Positions 12,403-20,338 of a stretch of DNA of 26,161 bases are shown piece by piece (the stretch's first letter is position 1; each line of letters begins with the position of its first letter). The position numbers were made by a program, and so were the translations under genes. Source of the stretch: a virus; the IMG/VR virus record IMGVR_UViG_3300025646_000309, positions 1 through 26,161 of that record. One strand, 5' to 3'. The notes under the pieces were generated by a model. That model did no database searches. It was not told the origin of the DNA and saw only the letters and a list, made by a program, of their open reading frames with translations.

Positions 12403-14437
12403 AATTTATCACTGGACAAGCACTTTTAAATCATTGGGTGAAACCGATGATGGAGGTGTAGAAATCAAAGGCTCTGCAAGTACTACAGCATTAGACAGAG
12501 CAGGCGATATTATAGAGTCAGAAGCTTGGACTAAAGGCGGATTAGAAAATTTTAAAAACAATCCAATCATTTTGTTTAATCACAATTATGATAAACCCAT
12601 TGGTAGAGCAAAAGATATTCAAGTTACAGACAAAGGTTTAGAAATTTCAGCGAAAATTTCAAAAGCTGCTGGTGATGTAACACAACTAATTAAAGACGGA
12701 GTCCTTGGAGCATTTTCTGTTGGTTTCAGGTGCAAGGATTCTGAATACATGACTGAAACTGACGGATATAAAATTAAGGACGCAGAACTGTTCGAAGTGT
12801 CTGTAGTATCAGTGCCTTGTAACCAAGGGGCAACCTTTGGGTTATCAAAGTCATTTAATTCTATGGATGAATACAATAAGTTTAAGCACACTTTTTATAA
12901 GGCTAACTCAAAAGATTCAGCAGACGCTGTTGAAATTGAGCAGCCAAACGGGGCATCAGCCCAAGTAATGGAGACTACTATGTCAAATGAAAAACAAGCT
13001 CCTGTAAGCAAACCTGAGTTCGATCTTGAAGCATTTGCTAGAAAAGTGGCAGAAGATACTGCTGCTTCTATCGCAATGAAACAAGCTGAGCAAAAGGCTG
13101 CTGAGCTAAAAGCTGCTGAAGAGGCTGCTGAAAAAGCTGCTCAAGAAGCTAAAGCTGAGGAAGCAAAACAGGAAGAGCAAAAAACTATCGTTCAAGCTGG
13201 ATTATCTGGCGCCGAAAAACTTATGAATGAAGTTGAGAAAAGAGTGAAAGATGACTACTCTAATTTAGAGCAAGTTGTTAAGTCTCTCGAAGCTCAATTA
13301 GCTGAGAAATCAGAAGAAATCATGTCTATCAGAGAGTCAAAAAGACATTTTTCAGATAGAAAAGGTCAAGGCGATTGGAAAAAAGCTTTCGAACAAGATA
13401 TTTTAGATGCTAAATTTGCAGGTCTTGCAACTGGTAAAGGTTGGGACAACAAATACGGTAGATCAGTAATGGAAAAAGTTAACGCCCATTCAGGTGTTGG
13501 TGTTTCCTCTGCTGACTTCGAGCAAATCGTATCTACAAACATTGAAAGAGATATTCAAAATGAATTAGTCTTGGCACCTCTCTTTAGAGAAATCCCAATG
13601 ACTTCTGCTAACATGATTATCCCAATTCTACCAGATAGCGGTTATGCTGAATTCCAGTCTAACCAAACAGCTTCTGGAAGTTCACCACACGGTAACTTAG
13701 CACAGAGAGGAGACACTTATGGTTCACCTTTCGGCGGGGTTGATCTAACAGAAAGAACTCTTTCAACCAAAAAACTTATTTCACAATCTTACTTAGGTAA
13801 CGAAACTGAAGAAGATGCAATTCTACCAATTCTTCCTTTAATTAGAGAGTCTATGGTTAGATCACACGCAAGAGCAATCGAGAATGCTATTTTAGCAGGT
13901 GACGATGCTGACGGTGCTTTCGGTACTGGCGGTGCATCTTTCGAAGGTCTTTTACACCTTGCAAGAAACGATTCAGACTACACACAACCATCAGGAACTT
14001 TCGCAGCTTCTGATTCTGTGACTGCAGCTGACCTTCTTGCTTTAAGAAAGAACATGGGTAAATATGGCGTTAACCCACAAGACGTTGTATATGTCGTATC
14101 ACAAGACGTGTACTACAACTTGCTAGAAGACGCTGAGTTCCAAGATGCTAACCTAGTTGGCGATATGGCAACTAAACTATCTGGTGAAATTGGACAAGTC
14201 TTCGGATCAAGAGTCTTACTCTGTGACGAATTCGCAACCAAAGCAGCTGCTAAATTTAATGCTGTAGCTGTTTACACAAGAAACTACGTAATGCCTAGAC
14301 TTAGAGGTGTAACCATTGAGTCAGATTACGAAGTTGCTAACCAGAGAAGAGTACTTGTAGCTTCACAAAGACTTGGCTTCATCGATCTAATCGACGGCGC
14401 TACTTCAAAGTGGGCACAGATGTACAAAGCATCTTAA
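12392..14437 (+). CDS. Prohead protease-major capsid protein fusion (HK97 fold)
   Basis: A single 681-residue protein. Residues about 1-165 are an HK97-type prohead protease: FNHNYDKPIG with His64, LGAFSVGF with Ser109, and LFEVSVVSVPCN with Glu135. These match the protease family's His-Ser-Glu triad. Residues about 200-320 are an Ala/Glu/Lys coiled-coil (AAEEAAEKAAQEAKAEEA) like a scaffold delta-domain. From about 325 to the end is the HK97-fold capsid protein (FEQIVSTNIERDIQNELV, EIPMTSANMIIPILPDSGYA, then the E-loop and A-domain). The protease presumably cuts itself and the scaffold from the capsid. In most phages these are two genes. No stop or shift is visible at the junction. Confidence 0.95.
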   Translation: MSNKIYHWTSTFKSLGETDDGGVEIKGSASTTALDRAGDIIESEAWTKGGLENFKNNPIILFNHNYDKPIGRAKDIQVTDKGLEISAKISKAAGDVTQLIKDGVLGAFSVGFRCKDSEYMTETDGYKIKDAELFEVSVVSVPCNQGATFGLSKSFNSMDEYNKFKHTFYKANSKDSADAVEIEQPNGASAQVMETTMSNEKQAPVSKPEFDLEAFARKVAEDTAASIAMKQAEQKAAELKAAEEAAEKAAQEAKAEEAKQEEQKTIVQAGLSGAEKLMNEVEKRVKDDYSNLEQVVKSLEAQLAEKSEEIMSIRESKRHFSDRKGQGDWKKAFEQDILDAKFAGLATGKGWDNKYGRSVMEKVNAHSGVGVSSADFEQIVSTNIERDIQNELVLAPLFREIPMTSANMIIPILPDSGYAEFQSNQTASGSSPHGNLAQRGDTYGSPFGGVDLTERTLSTKKLISQSYLGNETEEDAILPILPLIRESMVRSHARAIENAILAGDDADGAFGTGGASFEGLLHLARNDSDYTQPSGTFAASDSVTAADLLALRKNMGKYGVNPQDVVYVVSQDVYYNLLEDAEFQDANLVGDMATKLSGEIGQVFGSRVLLCDEFATKAAAKFNAVAVYTRNYVMPRLRGVTIESDYEVANQRRVLVASQRLGFIDLIDGATSKWAQMYKAS

Positions 14438-14463
14438 TTAATCCCTTAACGGATAAATGGCTT

Positions 14464-14489
14464 GGGGCGAGCCTATCGCCCCACTTTTT
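14464..14489 (+). terminator. Rho-independent terminator after the capsid gene
   Basis: GGGGCGA (14464-14470) pairs with TCGCCCC (14476-14482) around a five-base loop, extended by one T-A pair, followed by CTTTTT (14484-14489). It is the clearest terminator in the window, 27 bases after the capsid stop and eight before the next ATG. It would limit read-through to connector and tail genes, so capsid is made in excess. Confidence 0.9.
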
Positions 14490-14496
14490 ATGAATT

Positions 14497-15108
14497 ATGG
14501 CGAATTTAGTAACATTACAACAGTACAAAGACTTTGCAGGACTCACAGGTGTAAGTGAGGACTCAAAGATTAATGTTATAATTCCCGCAGTCAGCCAAGC
14601 AGTGAAGACATACTGCGGCACGACTATCATAGATTATTATACTACTGCAAAAACAGAGTACTTTGATATCTATGATAATTACACAAATGCAATTTTAGTA
14701 GACGAAAGTCCACTTGTAAGTGTAACTTCTGTAAAAGAAAGAACAGGACAAGCAGACAGTTATACAACTTTAATAACTGGTAACTCAGATGGCAGTGGTA
14801 AGTATGAGTATACAATAGACATTGATCGAGATACTATTTATAGAACAACAGCAACTGGAGACGCTTTCTTTCCAAAAGGAAGAAAAGCAGTAGAAGTAGT
14901 TTATAACGCAGGTTATTCATCTACTCCAGAAGATTTAAAACTAGCATGTTTTGATTTAGTAAAATACTATTTAAAAGACGAAAGAAAAGACAGATTAACT
15001 ATCGCAGGTGCTTCGATACAGAATCAAGTTTCCACAAGTCTGAGAGAGAATATTGGATTCCCAGACCATATTAAACGAATACTTGATTTTTATAAAGTAC
15101 ACAAGTAA
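14497..15108 (+). CDS. Head-tail connector / adaptor (gp6-like)
   Basis: It has 203 residues. The N-terminal helices (LVTLQQYKDFAGLTGVSEDS, INVIIPAVSQAVKTYCG) and the middle strand section (ILVDESPLVSVTSV) with a final helical bundle (LACFDLVKYYLKDERKDR) match the HK97 gp6-type adaptor that docks to the portal. This is the normal next gene after capsid. It ends with GFPDHIKRILDFYKVHK, the usual C-terminal tail of this family. The stop overlaps the next ATG. Confidence 0.86.
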   Translation: MANLVTLQQYKDFAGLTGVSEDSKINVIIPAVSQAVKTYCGTTIIDYYTTAKTEYFDIYDNYTNAILVDESPLVSVTSVKERTGQADSYTTLITGNSDGSGKYEYTIDIDRDTIYRTTATGDAFFPKGRKAVEVVYNAGYSSTPEDLKLACFDLVKYYLKDERKDRLTIAGASIQNQVSTSLRENIGFPDHIKRILDFYKVHK

Positions 15109-16562
15109 TGGCTATTGCTAATTTAAAGCAAGAATTAGAAGAATTAACTAAATTATTTTTCTTAAAGAAAAGAAAAGAAGCAGGAGGAACAGGCTCGGGT
15201 TCAGAAGATGAATTTAGAGCTTTAATGAATGAAGAAACTCAAGAATTTAAATTATCAACAGAAGATTTAAAAAAAGAAGTTAAACTAAGAGCTCCTAAAG
15301 CTTCCGAAAAAGATTTAAATAGTTTTGCCACAGAAGTATTAAATAAAGGAATAGAATACTTTAATAGTAGACCAAAAACAAAAAATGTAAAATTTGAAGT
15401 AACAAAAATTTCAAATGGAATATTAGTTTTAGTAAAAGCAGTAGATCCTTCTTTTAGAGGTACAACAGGCAAAAGAACAGATTTATTTAAAGCATTACAA
15501 AAATTTAAATCAGACGAAGTAAATAAAATTGCAGAAAAATACCCAAATATATTTGGTAAAAAAGAAGAAGGAAATATTTTTACTAAAACAGCAACCAATA
15601 AATCTGGAGTAAAGAATACATATTGGAATATTTTAGATATTGGGCACGAAGACGCCGTAGCAGCAGGAAAAGCAGCAAGTGTTAGAGGAACTTTAGGCGC
15701 TGCTGACAATGAAATAGGTGATATAAAAAGAGAGTTAATACGAGAATTTCAACAAGTTGTAGAATCTCCTAATAGCTTAGAATTAGAACATTTTCAGGAT
15801 ATAATAGATTCTGGCGGAAAATTAAAATTAACCGATTCTTTTGTAGTAAAATCAAGTTTAGAAGATTCGGTAAAAAACCAAGTAGAAAAAGGTGGTAAAT
15901 TAGAAGCAAAAATTGGAAGTGATTTAAGTTCTTTTTTATCAAATGCAATAAAAAAACTAGAAGAAAAATATAGCGACCCAAAAGAAACAGCTTCTAGAAA
16001 ACGATCTGCTAGTATAAATGAATTAGGGTTGCAAATGATAATTAATAACCATACAATGAGAGGTTATTATAAAACAAAACTAGCAAAAAATTTAACAGGA
16101 ATAAAACAAACTCCTAAATCAAAGAAAAAAATAAAGGTAGGAAATCAAGAAAAACTTAGAAAAAAGAAAACAGTACTAAGTGGTTTCGTATTAACAAATA
16201 AAATACCTTTACAAAATAGAAAACAAACAAGAGACGGAGGGGACAACGAATTATTAAGAAAAGCTGTAGAAACTAGAGCTTTTATAAATTCTAGATTAAC
16301 TGGACAAATACAAAGAAACATGGGTAGACCTGCCCTAATAAATCAATCAGGTAGATTTGCCCAATCTGCTAGTGTAGTAAATGCAATAGGTAAACCAAAC
16401 GGAATACATATGGACTATACCTATAACCCTCTTTATAGAGTTTTTGAAGAAGGTGAAGGAGGATATCCTGTTACTTATGACCCAAGAAGACTAATTGAAA
16501 AAAGTATAAGAGAATTAGCAATTCAAAAAGTAGAGGCTAAATTTACACTTAGGAGAATATAA
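15108..16562 (+). CDS. Large head-completion / minor structural protein
   Basis: It has 484 residues. Most is Lys/Glu-rich and helical and shows no domain I can name. The C-terminal part, from about residue 390 (RLTGQIQRNMGRPALINQSG, then RFAQSASVVNAI, MDYTYNPLYRVFEEGEGGYP and YDPRRLIEKSIRELAIQK), looks like the end of an HK97 gp10-like head-closure or tail-completion protein, which fits the slot between adaptor and tail terminator. If so, some 380 residues have been added in front. It uses AGA for nearly all Arg, like the next tail genes. Confidence 0.66.
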   Translation: MAIANLKQELEELTKLFFLKKRKEAGGTGSGSEDEFRALMNEETQEFKLSTEDLKKEVKLRAPKASEKDLNSFATEVLNKGIEYFNSRPKTKNVKFEVTKISNGILVLVKAVDPSFRGTTGKRTDLFKALQKFKSDEVNKIAEKYPNIFGKKEEGNIFTKTATNKSGVKNTYWNILDIGHEDAVAAGKAASVRGTLGAADNEIGDIKRELIREFQQVVESPNSLELEHFQDIIDSGGKLKLTDSFVVKSSLEDSVKNQVEKGGKLEAKIGSDLSSFLSNAIKKLEEKYSDPKETASRKRSASINELGLQMIINNHTMRGYYKTKLAKNLTGIKQTPKSKKKIKVGNQEKLRKKKTVLSGFVLTNKIPLQNRKQTRDGGDNELLRKAVETRAFINSRLTGQIQRNMGRPALINQSGRFAQSASVVNAIGKPNGIHMDYTYNPLYRVFEEGEGGYPVTYDPRRLIEKSIRELAIQKVEAKFTLRRI

Positions 16563-17014
16563 TGGCATCAACATATAGAACAGCAAGAAAAAAAGTAGTT
16601 GATGCTTTGGTAAATAAATTAAAAGGAATTAATGGAAATCATCCTTATAATTCAAATGTTTATAATAATGTAGATGGACATTTAAAATTTTTAGACGAAA
16701 TAGAACAATATCCTAAAATCTGCGTAGTAGCAGGAGACGAATTCAGAGAGTATCAACCTGGCGAATTCAAATGGAGACTTTTAGATTTAACAATACGAGC
16801 ATATATTCGAGATGAAAATGATGCTCAAGAAACTTTAGCATTATTGTTAGAAGATATCGAAAGAATTATAGATAATAATGATAATTTAGTGTATGATGAT
16901 ACTGTCACACCGAATAAAACTACTACTTCTTTAACAATAGGAAGTATTAGCACTGATGAAGGAGTAATTTCTCCTCTTGGTATCGGAGAACTGACAGTTC
17001 GAGTACGATATTAG
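16562..17014 (+). CDS. Tail terminator / tail completion protein
   Basis: It has 150 residues. An N-terminal helix (YRTARKKVVDALVNKLKGIN) is followed by KICVVAGDEFREYQPGEFKW, RLLDLTIRAYIRDENDAQET, a helix LALLLEDIERIIDNNDNL and the C-terminal strands GSISTDEGVISPLGIGELTV. This helix-strand-helix-strand architecture, with a W-[KR]-x-L-x-[IL]-x-[IV]-R/AY strand and TDEG-x-x-x-PLG-x-G-E, is that of phage tail terminator proteins. It caps the tail tube and joins it to the head. A 63-base gap before the next gene has a ribosome-binding site (CGGAGA) and no stronger signal. Confidence 0.8.
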   Translation: MASTYRTARKKVVDALVNKLKGINGNHPYNSNVYNNVDGHLKFLDEIEQYPKICVVAGDEFREYQPGEFKWRLLDLTIRAYIRDENDAQETLALLLEDIERIIDNNDNLVYDDTVTPNKTTTSLTIGSISTDEGVISPLGIGELTVRVRY

Positions 17015-17077
17015 GAAACAGGTAAGGCACATAAATATGTAGCCGCACCCTTTCCAAAGTAAAACGGAGAAAGCAAA

Positions 17078-18631
17078 ATGGCTTTAAATTTATCGAGAAA
17101 TACCAAGGTGTTTGTCAGCTCTGTAAACGGAGTGCATGCTTCTGGGGGATCTATCGTAACTTTGGATGGATTTACTGCAGGATCAGGTCACGCAGTTGGC
17201 GATGTAATTACTTTGGGAACAACATCAGGGTCTGGAACAGGAGCAAAATGTATAGTTGCTGCTGTATCTTCTGGTGGAGTTACTGAAGTTTACATTCCAA
17301 ATAATTTCCGTGGAACTGGGTATGCTGATAATGATACAGTTACTCAGTCTGCTACTTCTGGATCAGGAACAAGTTTTGCAGCAGTTGTAAATGGTGTAAC
17401 AAGCACTACAACAGCACAAGGAAGCAGAACTGCAACTGGACTATTCAAAGGAAACGGAACAGATGCAAATACTTTTAGAATCGGGGTATTAGATGGATAC
17501 AGCTTCTCACAAGGAAGTGAAGCAACAGACGTTACTATTAACGAAGCTGGTGCAGCTCCAAACCGTGGTTCAAAAAGATTTAATGATGCTTTACCACCAG
17601 CAGAATGGTCATTTGGTACTTATGTAAGACCTTACAAACATGGCACAAACAGTTGGAGATCAAGCGGTACTCATGACATGTGTGAAAACATTCTATGGGC
17701 TGCTATCGCTGGTAAAGATATTACAGGAGGTGCTTTAACAAGTACTGAAGCTTCTGCAATTACTGTTGATTCATCAGATGCAGATGTAACTTTCGAGAGA
17801 TCAGAACATCACGAGTTATTAAAACTCTCAATATTCTTTGCTCTTGAAAACACAACTTACAGATTAAATGAATGTCAAGTTAATCAGGCAGAGATTGACT
17901 TCTCAATCGATGGTATTGCTCAAATAACATGGTCAGGAAATGCAACAACTATTGACCAAGTTACAACAGCAATTGAAGATCCATCAAAAACTCTTCATGC
18001 TAAACCAGCTGGAACAGATACTTCTGTAACTACTGCAACTTATGTAGAAGGTTACAACTATGCTGATTCAACAGGTCCAGACGATGCAGACTATTTAAGA
18101 AATAAATTGTCTACTCTAACACTTGCTGTGGATTCTTCACAAGGTGGCGGAGCAAGTTCTGGAGGTTTAGATACAAGAACATATGATATTAATATTACTG
18201 GCGGTTCTATAACTATTGCTAATAATGTTACTTATGTAACACCAGAAACTCTTGGTGTTGTTGACAAACCAATTGGATCTTTCACAGGAGCTAGACAAAT
18301 TTCTGGTTCTTTAACAATGTACTTAGATACTAAATCAAACGGTTCTAACCAGTTATTAACTGACTTAGCAGCTGCTACTGATTTGGTTACTAACTCATTT
18401 AATATGAGTTTGTTTATGGGTGGCGGATCAAGTGATACACCAGTTGTAGAGTTTGATATTCCTAGAGCTCACTTACAAGTACCAACCATCGAAGTTGCAG
18501 ATCTTATTTCAACATCACTAGAATTTTCTGGTCATGGAACAGATCTACTAACAGGAGATGAAATGACTGTCAAGTATAAAGGATCAAGATCACATTCTGA
18601 TTCTCAATACGCATCAGATTATACTGTCTAA
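17078..18631 (+). CDS. Major tail tube protein with inserted N-terminal beta domain
   Basis: It has 517 residues, the largest of a pair of tail-tube paralogues. Residues about 28-107 form a Gly/Ser/Thr-rich inserted domain with two repeats of a GxGHAVGDVITLG/GTGYADNDTVTQ type, common in phage virion decorations. The tube core includes GYSFSQGSEATDVTINEAGA (140-159), PAEWSFGTYVRPY (174-186), TTYRLNECQVNQAEIDFSID (259-278) and a C-terminal domain with GSFTGARQISGSLTMYLDTK. Tail tube proteins stack as hexamers to make the tail. It directly follows the tail terminator. Confidence 0.85.
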   Translation: MALNLSRNTKVFVSSVNGVHASGGSIVTLDGFTAGSGHAVGDVITLGTTSGSGTGAKCIVAAVSSGGVTEVYIPNNFRGTGYADNDTVTQSATSGSGTSFAAVVNGVTSTTTAQGSRTATGLFKGNGTDANTFRIGVLDGYSFSQGSEATDVTINEAGAAPNRGSKRFNDALPPAEWSFGTYVRPYKHGTNSWRSSGTHDMCENILWAAIAGKDITGGALTSTEASAITVDSSDADVTFERSEHHELLKLSIFFALENTTYRLNECQVNQAEIDFSIDGIAQITWSGNATTIDQVTTAIEDPSKTLHAKPAGTDTSVTTATYVEGYNYADSTGPDDADYLRNKLSTLTLAVDSSQGGGASSGGLDTRTYDINITGGSITIANNVTYVTPETLGVVDKPIGSFTGARQISGSLTMYLDTKSNGSNQLLTDLAAATDLVTNSFNMSLFMGGGSSDTPVVEFDIPRAHLQVPTIEVADLISTSLEFSGHGTDLLTGDEMTVKYKGSRSHSDSQYASDYTV

Positions 18632-18633
18632 CA

Positions 18634-19536
18634 ATGACAGCGTACAACTTTCTTAGAGAAAGTAGTGTACACCTAGTATATGGAGGGAGTCGCTACAATT
18701 TAAAAACGACTCCCGACGTATCGTTCTCACAAACATTTGCGGAAGATGCATACCAAGTAAAGACTTTGCATGATCAAACAAAGATGTTTCAAGGGACGAG
18801 TATTACAAAAGCCAATCCTGCGGACTTTAGTTTTGCAGTTCATCTTACAAAAGAAAAAGATGAATCTATCGTGCTAGATCTTTTAGTCGATTATGATAGT
18901 ACTGGATCAAATATGAAAAGTTTTGATCTTTATATTGTAACTGGCGAAAGCACTTTTAAATTAACTGAATGTATTATAACTGATGGACAATTTAATTTAA
19001 ATAAAGGTTCATCATTAATTTTAACAGTAAGTGGGCAAGCACAAAAGCTAGAAAGAGCAGGAGATGAAAATTATTCACTTCCAGGAACTTTGCAATCCGC
19101 AAGTTCCACAAGAACTCCCACCTTATCACTGATTGATGTTGAGGTAAGTGGCTCAGATGTATCAAACTTAGTATCTGCAACACTAAGTATACAAAATGAA
19201 ATATCTTGGACACCTTATACAACATTGCAAAACAGTCTTTCAGTTACAAGTGCTTCAAACGCAATGTATCCATCTGGGTATACTCTTGAAAGAAGAGTAG
19301 TGTCTGGAAATATTGTTCAGTATCTTACTAGCAATAACTCAAGCACATTGCAGACTTTTAATACTGATACAAGAGTAAGAATTAAAACTCTTGTTGATGG
19401 TAGTAATTTCTTTGATGCAAATTTAACAAATTGCATGTTTACAAAGAGAACAACCGTTGCAGAAGCATTTACGCAGGCATTTGATTTTAGATTATTAACA
19501 AATCCTGCAGACTTATCAACTTTAATTTCATATTAG
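18634..19536 (+). CDS. Second tail-tube-like protein (paralogue of the preceding gene)
   Basis: It has 300 residues. DVSFSQTFAEDAYQV, NPADFSFAVHL and STFKLTECIITDGQFNL align in order and spacing with SFSQ..., PAEWSFGTYV and TTYRLNECQVNQAEIDF of the preceding tube protein. Later, RRVVSGNIVQYL parallels ARQISGSLTMYL. It lacks the inserted N-terminal domain. It may form the tube end, an initiator ring or a distal tube subunit. A weak ribosome-binding site suggests coupling to the gene two bases upstream. Confidence 0.74.
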   Translation: MTAYNFLRESSVHLVYGGSRYNLKTTPDVSFSQTFAEDAYQVKTLHDQTKMFQGTSITKANPADFSFAVHLTKEKDESIVLDLLVDYDSTGSNMKSFDLYIVTGESTFKLTECIITDGQFNLNKGSSLILTVSGQAQKLERAGDENYSLPGTLQSASSTRTPTLSLIDVEVSGSDVSNLVSATLSIQNEISWTPYTTLQNSLSVTSASNAMYPSGYTLERRVVSGNIVQYLTSNNSSTLQTFNTDTRVRIKTLVDGSNFFDANLTNCMFTKRTTVAEAFTQAFDFRLLTNPADLSTLISY

Positions 19537-19545
19537 GAGAAATAA

Positions 19546-19995
19546 ATGGATTTAAAATCATTACTGGTCGACAGCAAGACCACATGGGTAGAATTCCCAG
19601 GACTTAACGGGTTTGAAGTAGAACTTGCAAACCTGTCTAGAAAAGAATTAACAAATCTCAGAAAGAGATGTACAATAAATAAATTTAATCGTAAAACTCG
19701 TCAATTTGAAGATGAACTTAACGATGAAAAATTCGTATCTGAATTTACTAAAGCAACAGTTAAAAACTGGAAAGGGTTAAAATTAGAGTATCTACAAGAC
19801 CTATTGTTAGTAGATCTTAAAAACGAAGACCCTTCAGCAGAAATGAATTTTACAGAAGAAAATGCTCAAACTTTAGTAGAAAATTCATCAGAATTTGACA
19901 ACTGGCTCAACGAGGTAGTCTTTGATTTAGAAAACTTTCGTAGCGAAGAACAAGGAAAAACTATTCAAAAAACTCCGCCTGTTTCTGGACAATAA
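19546..19995 (+). CDS. Tail assembly chaperone, first frame (gpG-like)
   Basis: It has 149 residues with a good ribosome-binding site (AGGAGA). Its location just before the tape measure and the short second gene in another frame are typical of gpG/gpT-type chaperones. The sequence has EFPGLNGFEVELANLSRKEL at the N-terminus and acidic helices at the C-terminus (ENFRSEEQGKTIQ). It would bind nascent tape measure protein during tube assembly. It is an assignment by position, length and character, not by a diagnostic motif. Confidence 0.75.
   Translation: MDLKSLLVDSKTTWVEFPGLNGFEVELANLSRKELTNLRKRCTINKFNRKTRQFEDELNDEKFVSEFTKATVKNWKGLKLEYLQDLLLVDLKNEDPSAEMNFTEENAQTLVENSSEFDNWLNEVVFDLENFRSEEQGKTIQKTPPVSGQ
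19931..19995 (+). other. Candidate programmed frameshift window (+1 or -2)
   Basis: The second chaperone frame is open without a stop from 19931, well before its first ATG at 20006, while the first frame runs to TAA 19993-19995. An A6 run (19967-19972) after C, in codons CAA-AAA-ACT, is the best slippage point. A +1 shift there gives LRLFLDNKDVGMSKDQYLEM, which is protein-like up to the ATG. A second A5 run lies at 19956-19960. In many siphoviruses this gene pair is joined by a frameshift, most often -1. The product has not been seen. Confidence 0.5.
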
Positions 19996-20005
19996 AGATG
20001 TAGGA

Positions 20006-20338
20006 ATGTCCAAGGATCAGTACTTGGAAATGATGGAACAAATGGGTGAAGAGCCCGACTGGGAAAAATGTCCTCCAGATTGGGAAGATTTTCCAGAAAT
20101 AGTAATAACTTGTATAAATATCTTTCATAGTATGGGGGATAGAATATTTCCAGAAATTGGATATATAGGAAAAGATTATACTAATTTTGAGTTTTTATTA
20201 AAAAATTACGGAATAGAAAATTATCAAAAAGAATTTGTATTTGAAACAATACTGTGGTTAGACAGTAGAGCAATCGAAATAGCTCAGAAAAAATTAAAAG
20301 CTGAGTACGATAGAATAAAGAGAAAGAGTGGCAGATAA
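20006..20338 (+). CDS. Tail assembly chaperone, second frame (gpT-like)
   Basis: It has 110 residues from ATG 20006, with no strong ribosome-binding site. The frame continues upstream and could be translated as a fusion with the preceding gene. Motifs include DQYLEMMEQMGEEPDWEKCP, DFPEIVITCINIFHSMGD, then PEIGYIGKDYTNFEFLLKNY and helical C-terminal WLDSRAIEIAQKKLKAEYDR. This EYLEMxEQxGEEPDxEKxPxxxxDFPE-type layout with GYxGKDYTNxxxL is one I recall from chaperone-extension proteins of marine siphophages. The end overlaps the tape measure start. Confidence 0.76.
   Translation: MSKDQYLEMMEQMGEEPDWEKCPPDWEDFPEIVITCINIFHSMGDRIFPEIGYIGKDYTNFEFLLKNYGIENYQKEFVFETILWLDSRAIEIAQKKLKAEYDRIKRKSGR

Noticed and set aside
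15239-15709. 156-codon open frame on the - strand
   Set aside because: Complement of the Lys-rich 484-residue gene, with Phe/Leu/Ser bias. No ribosome-binding site and no family pattern.
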